From the NCBI GenBank assembly GCA_002914845.1, contig JXTC01000635.1, forward strand, positions 6,023 through 70,022: a stretch of DNA of 64,000 nucleotides, in the 5' to 3' direction. Below the pieces are notes generated by a model. It was given only the letters and a program-made list of their open reading frames with translations. It ran no database searches and was not told the origin of the DNA. The position numbers were made by a program, and so were the translations under genes. The stretch's first letter is position 1, and every line of letters begins with the position of its first letter. Shown here piece by piece: positions 36,712-46,792 of this stretch. The DNA comes from Trema orientale. Its lineage: Eukaryota > Streptophyta > Magnoliopsida > Rosales > Cannabaceae.

Positions 36712-37546
36712 CGTCTACGATTAAAATATACTAGCGGCTATCGTAGTATAGATTAAGGTGTCGATCCCACAGAGAAGTAAATCAACAATAAAAAGGTAAC
36801 AAAAAATAGAAAGAAAAATTGAAAATAAAAATAAACTGAGTAAGAAATTAAAATAATAATCACAAAAACAATAAGTGAAAATACCAATATGAGAAAAACA
36901 AGGCTTCAAGACTCACATAATTATTTGTTCAACTGTTACTAATTTTGATTCCTATTTATCACTCAATTATATGTTTCATATCCCAAATACATAACCGGAA
37001 AATATAGCTTTTAAGAACAAATATTAATCCAAAGTATTCAATATGAGAAATTCTTCTAATTAACACTAAAAATAATTTATCTTACTAGTTACCTAAGATC
37101 GACAATATATCACAGAGGCAATACTGCAGTAAAAGATTAACTAATAAAATAAAAATAATTATAATCTTGTTTAGATCACCACATAAAGAAAGCATGACTG
37201 AATTTATATGAGAAACTAGAAAATAATATATTGAAAATAAAAATATTGAAGAATTTAATAAACCAAATTTATAAGCGTTGAAGCACTCTCTGGAATCCAA
37301 ACTAGAAAACAGAAAAACTACACAATTAAGATTATCTCTCTAGCCTCTCTAAAAACTAGCCTGACATCTCAATCATCTCTCACAATCTCTATAGAAAAGG
37401 TTGAGTTTTCTCTCTCAAAATTAGTGTGTTATTTTCTCCTCATATTCTGGCTATTTATAGCTAAGTTTGGAGTATTGTGCAAGTCTTCACGTTTCTAAAG
37501 ATGGCTTCTGATTGGTCATGTGATGTGTTAGACTCCCACAATTTCC

Positions 37547-37577
<31 letters not shown>

Positions 37578-38227
37578 TCCTCTTTATTCACATTTTCTGA
37601 GTTGTGGGAAATAATCCCATGCGGACAAAAATACATGAAATCGACACTAAAATCGCGCATGATTAGACATTTGTAAAAGTTGACTTAAGTTGCTGACATG
37701 GCGATGTTTCAATGGGGGATGAACCGGGTGTACAGGACCGAGAGTCACTGGATCCAGCACGGCCTAGAGCTGCAGCAGCGTGTGGGTCCCACATGTCGGC
37801 TGCTTCGGACGCTCCTGAACCACGCATGTAGCACACGCGCTCACTTGATCTCTTTGGGACTTGAATGGACGGTCCAGATCGTGCATGGAAGTCCACTTAC
37901 ACTTATGCATTTTGGCTTCTCGCTTTTCCAAATTTTTGCCTTCTTCTTTAATCTAAATCAAATTAAAATTAAAATTAAATCATATTAAAATAAACACATC
38001 ATAATCTAAATAAATTAATTTCGAATTTAATTAAATAAAACTAAATTATCCTAAACTAAACTAAATTAAATTAAATACATAAAATCTAATAAAATTAAAT
38101 AAAATTATATCTAAATACTAAAAATCAAATTAACTATAAATAACCTAAATTAAACTAAAATCACACAAAAACACACAAAATATTTAAGTAAAAGAATATA
38201 AATAACTCTATTTTCATAGAGTTATTA
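36712..38227 (-). repeat. 5' LTR of the Athila-like element (right copy)
   Basis: Aligns along its length to 32266-33917 with scattered substitutions, without the 156-bp duplication. Both terminal dinucleotides have mutated (TG to TA and CA to CG on the element strand), so the ends are no longer canonical. A (CT)n run at about 37557-37577 differs in length from the left copy. Confidence 0.85.
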
Positions 38228-39599
38228 GCATGTCTCTATAGAATTTGATCTATAAGTATATCTCTTCTATCTTTTTTTCTTTTTTTTTTTTGAAATATCT
38301 ATTTTTGTCTTTTTTCGTTCTACTTCTATAAGAGACTTCTATATAATTTTCCATAGTGAAATATTACTTATTCCTCTCTTATTTGTTTTTTTTTTTTCAG
38401 GAACATGATGAGACGTGCATATGAGATGAGTGCATAAAGATCTAAGTAAAGTCAAGAAATTAATTCACCAATATTTAGAAGATGATTTGTTTTTGTAGCC
38501 TTAAATTAGATACATTTTTGTTTTAATTTTGAATTGATGTAAATTGAATTAATTTATTAATAAATATTTTTCTTTTTATTTTCTTATTTTTTATTTATAA
38601 TTAATATTAGATTGGAGTTATTTCTTTGATTACGAAATAGTAATAAAAACATAAACCGTGAAAATTAATTACTTTCATGTAAATTCAATACATTGAAAAA
38701 AAAAAGATACCTATGTATATTTAGCAATTACCAAACGTTAGTAGCTGGTTTTGTTTTCTAATCACTAAAAAAGAAATTAATGCTTAATATACATTTTTTT
38801 TTGTTAAAAAAAACTTCTATAACGGAAATTTTTGTAGCTAGTGCTGAATATTTGTTGTGACTAAATTAGTGACATTTTCTAAATGTCATTAATATACTTC
38901 GGTAACCCTTTTTAAAAGCCACCAAAACTTTTTTGTAGACAATTAAAACATCTTTTATTAATTAACTAAATAATTTAGTGATATTTGAAAGTGACACTAA
39001 TACAATTTAGTAGCATTTGATAAACGCCACTAAAAATGATAATATAGTGATATTTTAAATATCTTTACGACTTTTAGTCACACTAGTATTCCCTACACTT
39101 GTTACAAATGTCATTAATTTTATAAATGTCACTAAAAATAAGCAATAGTGACATTTCTAAATGCCACGCATAAGGATTTTTATTTTAGTAGTAGATTTTT
39201 AAGTTCGTTTACATACTCTTGAATATGAGATTTCTTTTTTGATTTAAATCTGTTAGGCGAATGAGTTATTTTTCTTTTTACGGGTGTAGATCTCAATTGG
39301 TGTTGGAATCACATAGTCTATCTCGCTAAAAATGTAATCTAGGAGTAGGTGTTGAAGGCAATAGTTTGCCGGTGACTCTTGCTATCTTCTTCTTTTGGAG
39401 AATTAGGGTAACCCACATATCTTACTGCTGATGTATTTGTGATATACTTTTTGTCTTCTTTTTTTTGAAGAGTTTGAAATTGTAATCCTTATATTTGTAC
39501 TGTATTTGAAGCTCTTGTTTTAAGTAATGATATTCTGATGAGAAGCTCGTTTTTATTAAAAAAAGAAAAAAGAAAGAAAAAGAAAATCTTAGCTTGATT

Positions 39600-41380
39600 G
39601 ATGTGGCATGCTGGCAGCGAATAATTGATTAGTACAATGTATATCTTTTTTGACTTTAGCTATGAAGTACCACTAAGAAGCAGGTCATTCAAAATATAAA
39701 TTTGGAAAAAAAAGTGTCATGATGTTTAGTATTTTTTCTGTTTTTCTTTTTCTTGTGAAAACTGGTAAGAGTGCAACATGGTTGCAGCTTGCAAGACCAA
39801 CTGATAATGGGCTTATCTTTGGCATTGGCTACTTGACAAAACAGAATTGGGCTTAGCTTTGAGCCCAGCATTGTGGGATCTACCCAAAAAACAGGGAAGC
39901 AAAAATGGTTTCACCCCTAGTAGGCATGTTGAGAGTAAACTGGCACACTATGAGTGCAGTTCTTCCTTCCATTTATGATATTGTTAATTATTGTCTATTT
40001 GATCTTCTTTTTACTGTTATTTTCAGTTATTCTTTTTTAAATTTAGAACTTATAATTTTATAGTATAACCCATATTTTATTTATTTCTTCCTACCAAAAG
40101 AATTAATTCAAAAACAAAAACATGGATGGATGCGTCCGTCAATTTCAAATCCAAGACCCACTGCCAAGCCCCAAAAACTGGACCCATTGGACCGATGCAA
40201 AATGAAATTTGATTCGATTTCCATCTAAAAATAAGCATAAACCACATATGCAGTTTGACGCATGCAGATACCTCTTTATTCTGGTCTTTAAATTTAGGGT
40301 TATTATCCACACACACACACAAAAAAAACTTTGGATTTTTTTATTTTAGCAAAAAAAATCGTAAATTTTTTATCATATCAAATAAAACCTTGAGTTTTTT
40401 TAAATTCTACGGATAAAAACCTTGGGTTTTTTATTGTATTAAATAAAAGATTGAGATTTTAAAATCTAATCAAATTAAATCCAAAATAGATATTTAATCA
40501 ACGAATATATAACATGATTAAGAAACCACTTATTTTTTAAGTGTTCTATACACATGAACTATTTTTTAAAATTTATTTTAAATAAAAAAGTCAATATTTT
40601 CAATATAGAGTGATATAGTCTTCGTCAAATTGGGATGTTTGTCAATGAAAATAGCCTAGTATAGTCACACATGGTAATATATGCTAAGGAAAAATGGGTC
40701 ATTTGACTTATTTCGCAAGCTAATTTGATTCGATTTGTAATTCAAATATTTTGTTTCATATAACTAAAAACTCAAGATTTTTTTTTTNATCTTTGTTTTA
40801 GTCAATTTTAATCTGTGATTAAAACTTTATACTCATAAAATTTATAACAATTGTATACTACTAAAAGTTCCTTAGTGGGAATTCTGTTTTATTCCATCAA
40901 TAAACTAAACGTATATGCGTGTATATTATATAAGTATTTACTATTAATATGTAAGAAATTTGGGTTAGATCAATTTTTGGATTGAGAAAAGAGAAAAGGA
41001 TATAGATAGGACTATTTGGGCTCCATTTTCCCTTTTTAGGAGTACGTTGATATAATTATTTTTTTAGGACCAAAAGTTAGGAGTAAGTAGAGAGAGAAAA
41101 AATGACTTCCAAAATAGCCCTTGGTCAAAAGTGAGAATGTGATAGGTGAGAGCATTAAATAGCTGTCATTTTATTTTGCCTCCTTTTCCATCCTTTTTCT
41201 TCTATTTTCGTTCTCTATTTATCTTTCTCTCACTTCTTCTTCTTGGTTCTCTCTCCAAAACCAGAGATTGGTTTCCATCTAATGAAGAAGATGAAGAATA
41301 TGATTAATTTCTCAGTCTCATGAGAAATATGAAAACTTGTTTATTTTCATTCTCTCTCTCTCTCTCTCTCTCCCCCTCTT

Positions 41381-41413
<33 letters not shown>

Positions 41414-41640
41414 ACATCTATCTTTTTCTTAATAACCTAAGTATTTTACTATTTAATTAAAAAAACTCAGCTGGAAAGAAGTTTGACATTGATAGGTGGA
41501 AAGTTTTTCAAATTTTGAAGGAAAATAAATAAATTTTGTTTAAGAATGGTTTAATGAAAAAGGACTATAATACTGATCTGGGCAATAATATGCTAAAGAT
41601 TCAATTTTTTGATTTATTCATAATCTTCTTAATGTCCTAT
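39600..41640. other. Gene-free AT-rich region
   Basis: No supported gene. 40310-40480 contains repeated TTTTTT-rich phrases (CCTTGAGTTTTTTTAAATT, CCTTGGGTTTTTTAT) suggesting a decayed repeat. One unresolved base at 40788. 41350-41415 is a CT-rich microsatellite preceded by UTR-like pyrimidine-rich DNA. Confidence 0.4.
41350..41415. repeat. (CT)n microsatellite
   Basis: Two runs of CT dinucleotide separated by CCCCCTCTTC. Likely length-polymorphic. Confidence 0.9.
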
Positions 41641-41649
41641 AGATCTCGT

Positions 41650-44600
41650 TGGTTAATATATGGTCAAGACTAAATTGATCTTAGGTCAAAATCCTCTTGA
41701 CCTTTAGTTAATATGAAACTGACCTTTGAAGTCAATTTAATCTTGACCTATGTTTAAAAAAATGTGACTAGTACCTCATCATTTTGAAGTCATTTATCAT
41801 TCATTCATTAAATGTATCAACTTATGTATCATGGAAGACATTATCACTTTTTTTCTCAACATTTTTTTCCACTTTAACTTGAACCTCTTCTCCATCTGCC
41901 TCATCAGCCTGACCATTTTTCTTTTCTGAATCAACCTGCTCTTGTTGTCTCTCCTCTCCGTACTTCAAACAAAAAAATTATGATTATGACAAAGCTTTAT
42001 AAAAAAATTATTTGGAGAAGCTTTGGTTATAGCCAAAATACTTTTGACCTATGGTCACGAAAGTCTCGACTATACTCATGATATATAGTCAAAAGGTTCT
42101 TGACCATAAATAGTAAATGCTAAAAATAGCAACATGCTTATTAGCTTCATTTTCTTCCTCAATATTTTTCTCATCACTATGTTTCTTCTCTTTATCATCT
42201 TGTTTTTGTTAGCTTTCCTCTCTCTACTTGAAACAAAAAAATTAAGATCACACAGAAGTTTTATTAAATTATTTGCAGAACTAAATTAATGGCAAACTAT
42301 TTTTAGAAACTTTGCTTAAAGTCAAAAATATTTTTAGCCTATAGTCAAGAAGTTCTTGACCACCGACCATGTCATGCTGAAGGACTTATTGATTATACAT
42401 TAAAAACACTATTACTTGTTTGTCAGATGTATTTCCGCCATCATTATCTTGGGTCCGCTGTAGACCATCTTCGTCTTGGTTTTGGTTCTGTCCAATTGCT
42501 CAGCATTGGAGCTCTAAACTTATACATATTACTATTCTCTTCGCGTTCAGTAGCGGGACGTACTATATCCATAAAGGAGCACAACTTTTGCCTCGTTTCA
42601 CAACCATCAGCTCAAATATATGGAAGCTCTTCTCTAATGTGTTACAGCTCCTTTAGCACAGCTTCACAAAATGCAAGGTCAGTAGCAATACTACCCAAGT
42701 TCAGCTTATGGCATTTCTTAGGAAGTTGAATAACCTCAATAATATCATCTTCAACTTTATAAACTCCATCTATTTCTTCTTCAACAAACTTCCTCTTACT
42801 CTTCTTGAAAATACTCTTCTTATCAATAAGATATCTTGTGCAGAGTACATTTAATTCAAACTCAATTGGGATAATTTCTGAAATTATAATCTGAAATAAA
42901 TCCCAACAACTAGATCCGTACTAACACTAGAATTTAAATGATTTTTCATCTGTGGTCTAGCTGTCCTTGACTTCGGATCAGAAAGTTCTTGACTTAGAAT
43001 CAAAAAGTTTCTACAATAGGGTCAAGTACTTCCTGGCCCCAACTGATGAATTTCTTGAATTAATACTTAATTTAGGGTAGGGTCAATCAGTTCTTGACTT
43101 TGGTCAAGAAGATCTTGACAGAAGTTAAAACTTTTCTGATCTTAAGCTATTAATAACATTAAGCAATAAAAGTGTAAATATTGATTGTACATTAAAATTT
43201 AAATTATTTTTTTACCTATGGTCAGGATGTTCTTGACTTCGGATTAGCAAGTTATTAGGTTAAAAAGTTATTGACCTAGGGTCAAGAACTTCCTAACCAC
43301 ATGTCATGAATTTCTTAACTTAATTCTTGATTTAAGATAGGGTCAACCAGTTCTTGACTTTGGCCAAGAAGATCTAGACGGAAGTCAAGAAGATCTTGAC
43401 ACAAGTCAAAAAATCATTGACCTTAAGCTTTTAACAACATTAAGAAATAATAGTGTAAATATTGATTGAAACATAAATAAACTTACATCAGGGTTTAGAA
43501 ACACTTCAGTCTCTACTTCATATCGGGAGATTATCTTTTCCTTCAGTGTACTCCAAGATAACATCCGGAGGAATTTGTCAACGATATCCCATATAATATG
43601 CTTCATACTAAAATTAAGAAAATACTCATATGCCCATACTTGAAGCATCAATGGAAATCTGGTAAACTCATAACGCATAAGTTCCTTTCCATTTTTTTCT
43701 ACAGTCACATTTGGATTGATTACTCTCCTTTTCATAGTGGATATTGTCTCATTCCATAGGTAAGACCCTCACAGGAAAGCATTGAAGACATTCAGGTCGT
43801 TCACCAATTGAAAGCATATATCAGGCACAGTAATATTTTTCGCGTTGGACATGAGAGCCTGTGTAACTAAATAAAGAAGCACAAGCTTCATAACATCTTC
43901 ATTATTATCAGGCCGTATGCTGCTGAACACAACCTCCAATATCTCTCGCTTCACCATCTAGCCGACTTAAAGTACTTCTCCTGTATCATATTCCCAAGCT
44001 TCAATGGGTTCACATTCGTCTCTCTATGAATCTTCAAACCTGATATTATCGCCAGATGTAACTTTGTAAATAGTAGCAAGATTCAATATACGTTTATTTC
44101 AATGCAGTCATCATCGTTGGACAACTTTCATAATAGATATGCCGCATTACCGTGTTATGTCCACTCTGTCCAGACATTGCCATCAGCTGAGCCTCTAAAA
44201 AATGACCAACACTAGTTTGAGGAAACAATTTTTTTTGCTCATCAGTTAGCTTGTCCTTTATAATCACAATGTCTCATGAACAGTTCTATGGAAGTTCACC
44301 TTCCCCGGAAGCATATCCTTCTCAGTTACATATCGTTTAAAAGACCGCAAAAAAGACACAAATATTGAGACGAGGAAAGAAAAGAAAATTATAATGTAAA
44401 TTATAATATTCTGGCTTAAGGTCAAGCAGTTACTAACCCTAGGTCAAGAAAATCTTGACAATACGTTAATATCGTATTGACCCCAAATCAATAATTTTCT
44501 GACTCCTTGTCCATAACCTATTAACTCACTTAATGTCAATATGTTATTTATCTGAGCTCAAGAAGATCTTCATCTATGGCCAAGAACATCTCGACCTAAG

Positions 44601-45000
44601 TTTACTAACTTCAATCAACACACAGAAATAAATCACAACCGACAAAGCATATATAAATTAAAACACAAATAGGTCTTTAATGAAGAAACAATGGCCAAAG
44701 TACACAAAAGATTATAGAAACACCTCTACTAGTTTACCAAAACAAACAGACACTAAAATTCCAACTTCCTTGCATAATATCATGCAAAACATCAAGTTAC
44801 AGAGTTCTTCACTTGAGGTCAAAATAATGTTGACTACATGTCAAGAAATTCCTGACTTCAAGCGAATAAACTATTAGCTTGATGTCAATTCAAGGTTATG
44901 ATCTTGTTTTAACTTCTTGACCAAGGTCAAGAGCGCCTTGGCTTGGGTCAATACATTGTTGACTTCATACGAAGAACACAAAATAACAGAACCTTTTCAG
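41650..45000. repeat. Degenerate GGTCAA / TTGACC-rich repeat field
   Basis: Variants of GGTCAAGAA..TTCTTGACC recur many times (for example near 41690, 42050-42110, 42340-42360, 42960-43130, 43215-43420, 44415-44600, 44815-44950). One larger unit is a 281-bp imperfect tandem duplication: CTTAAGCTATTAATAACATTAAG at 43141 corresponds to CTTAAGCTTTTAACAACATTAAG at 43422. The field surrounds the DUF1985 relic and probably belongs to the same former transposon, filling its introns and spacers. Confidence 0.6.
43406..44300 (-). pseudogene. DUF1985 (Ulp1-transposon type) gene relic
   Basis: Translating the minus strand gives, in order, KDKLTDEQKKLFPQTSVGHF (near 44240), FTKLHLAIISGLKIH (near 44060), LVLLYLVTQALM (near 43890), VNDLNVFNAF with GSYLWNETISTMKRR (near 43750), and RFPLMLQVWAYEYF (near 43640). 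This order matches DUF1985, a plant domain found mostly in transposon-carried proteins with a C-terminal Ulp1-type cysteine protease (MULE-related). It is broken: a stop replaces the Trp of the NxxPWG motif at about 43772, and the frame shifts near 43960. A further piece at 42540-42740 (minus: DIIEVIQLPKKCHKLNLGS, then two stops) may be its downstream part. I saw no Ulp1 catalytic motif. Confidence 0.6.
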
Positions 45001-45876
45001 CATACTCAAGGTAACTATGCAAAGAGAAGGTTAACAAAATAATGGGTAGTAATAAAATTGACCAAAACAATAAATACAAAATTAGCAAAACACACAAATA
45101 AACCAGATCCTATTCAAAACATGTACAAATAAAAACACAGAGAAACAATAACAAACAAAAATCAGAGTTTTTCACCATACTCAAGGTCTCCATACAAAAA
45201 GAAGCATTTTCCCAAAAAAAAAAAAAAATAAGAAACTACTAAACCTTCACTTGAATAGATGCGGCTTCCCCACCCTTGCTCTTTGAATGAGGGGTTTCTT
45301 CGATCAGAACTTTTGACAAACCTACCGGAGACTTGGATTTTGACGACAACAGCTATTTCAAATGAGACAAATTCATGAGTTGCTTCGAAGCTCTCTATCT
45401 TCTCTCATCACGACTTCCCGATAGCGAGTTTTCACCATTTTGACCGAAATACTGGCAATATAGATGTCCATATGATACTTGAGACGTCTAGATTCTGATT
45501 TATAACATTTTGAAGGACATTTAATGGAGTTACAGCCGGATTTGTTGAGAATTTTTGTCTGGGAGTTTTCTCTCTCCTCTCTTCTCTCTCCTCTCTCCTT
45601 TTTGATTTTCAATTGGAGTGGGGTACGGTAGAGGATGTCACAGCTGAGTTTGATGGAAAGGAAGGGCATCTAAGGAATTTTACTCTTTGTGAGACCCGAT
45701 TTTTAGTCTTAAAAAACTTATTCCAAAAAGTGGTCTTGCAAAGACTAAAGAGATTATATTACTACTATCTATGTCCTTATTTCTCGAGAAAACTCCTCAA
45801 ATCGTAACCCAAGCCTCGATTTGAAATAATTAGAGCCCATGAACCCATATTTTTCGAGGGAAATTAGACATTATAC
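44300..45876. other. Upstream part of the DUF1985 relic and flank
   Basis: Contains the end of the GGTCAA-rich field and, at 45240-45670, more GC-balanced DNA with an open minus-strand frame (45373-45669). It could be the decayed 5' part of the transposon gene. No domain recognised. Confidence 0.35.
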
Positions 45877-46222
45877 AGTAATTTAGAAAAACATTTGAAA
45901 AATACGGTGTTTAAGTTTTTTTTAAAGTGTGGTACGATTTTTATTAGATAAATACCATTTTTTTAAAACTATTTAGAAAAATAAAATTTTTTAAAATAGT
46001 AACTAGTTTCTGGTAACTAGTAACCAAAGGTATTTATAACTGGTATATAACTAATAACTAGTAACCAGTAACAAATTTCCCGAAATCGGTAACCAGTAAC
46101 TAATTTAAAAAATAATATTTTTCTAAATATTTTTTAAAAAATAATATTTTCCTAATAAAAACCGTACGAAAATTTGAAAAAAGCATAGCTCCGTATTTTT
46201 GTAATTCTTTTAAAAAACCCTA
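45877..46222. mobile_element. Foldback MITE copy B, ACTAGTTACC-rich core
   Basis: The left arm has AAAAATACGG at 45898-45907 followed by GTACGATTTTTATTAG; the right arm read in reverse gives AAAAATACGG then GTACGGTTTTTATTAGG, so the ends are long inverted repeats (roughly 90 bases with mismatches). The core at 46000-46110 consists of variants of GGTAACTAGTAACC. It is homologous to 14690-15020. Exact ends and target duplication unclear. Confidence 0.65.
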
Positions 46223-46792
46223 TTTTTTGTTCGGTTTGTCATACGTATTACATTAAACTCCACAAGTAGGGAAAACACTTTCCCTTGTCCATCCTTTTTT
46301 TTTCCTCCCTCAAAAGCAGAATATTTTCTTTAAGACTTTAACCTTTTAAGTCAAACACAGAACACACATACATGGTTAATAAGCAAACTAACGGCTGAAG
46401 AAGAATAAAAAACAAGCTAAAGTTGATTAGTACTCCTCATGAAGCTGGATACATGTTTTAATTATCAGATGAAATCATAGATTCAGACCCAACTAATAGA
46501 GAATATAATCAAATAGAGAACCAACAACTGTTCATATAATATCATTTCCACTTTCGTTAAAGAAGAGTACCAAAACAAAGAAACAGAATAAAACTTCCAT
46601 AAGCGAAGTAAAAAAAACCCCTCTACAAATACCACTTAGATGCCGAAACTTGCGCCATCCGATTTAGTCCCTTTGGCATCTGGTGGACCCCCCATTATTA
46701 GTTAGAACTTGGAATATGTCAAATAAAAGATGAAACCCTCTTTTGTTATTGTCCCTCTTTCTCACACAGCAACTTCAATTGTGAGTTCTGAC
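46223..46792 (-). other. SRO gene 3' UTR and flank
   Basis: Lies just downstream of the minus-strand SRO stop codon. The first few hundred bases are likely 3' UTR. No other gene seen. Confidence 0.5.

Larger units (their letters stand above)
32266..38227 (-). mobile_element. Athila-like Ty3/gypsy LTR retrotransposon, internally deleted
   Basis: LTRs at 32266-33917 (1652 bp) and 36712-38227 (1516 bp) flank a 2794-bp interior. GCATG duplicates at 32261-32265 and 38228-38232. The element reads on the minus strand: LTRs start TGATAACTC and end CGTAGACA in the left copy; the right copy has both terminal dinucleotides mutated. A polypurine tract (minus strand AAGTTTGGGGGTG) abuts the left (3') LTR. 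The interior keeps only the segment before integrase, the integrase core and the 3' non-coding part. Gag, protease, reverse transcriptase, RNase H and the primer-binding site are missing. LTR length, the polypurine tract and the integrase C-part ([15 protein letters not shown]) point to the Athila/Tat branch. Confidence 0.85.
30942..39190. mobile_element. CACTA (En/Spm) non-autonomous element, interrupted by an Athila-like element
   Basis: The left end is CACTACAACAAAAAT; the right end read in reverse is TACTAAAATAAAAAT, 12 of 15 identical. GTA flanks both sides (30939-30941 and 39191-39193), the 3-bp target duplication of the superfamily. The subterminal regions (30950-31270 and 38850-39175) are full of short repeats around AGTGACATTT / AAATGTCACT, as expected for transposase binding. 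Without the inserted 6-kb retrotransposon the element is about 2.3 kb. No transposase frame is seen, so it is non-autonomous. Confidence 0.8.
30706..39599 (+). mobile_element. Retroposon (LINE- or processed-transcript-like) split by a CACTA element
   Basis: Direct repeats flank the block: AAAACCTTAACTTGATT (30706-30722) and AAAATCTTAGCTTGATT (39583-39599), identical at 15 of 17 positions. Just before the right repeat is an A-rich tail (39556-39586). Its own sequence is 30723-30941 plus 39194-39582, about 610 bp, with a pyrimidine-rich start. A poly-A tail and a long variable target duplication are the marks of LINE-type retroposition. I find no reading frame, so it is either a 5'-truncated LINE or a reverse-transcribed transcript of unknown origin. 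Confidence 0.6.
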
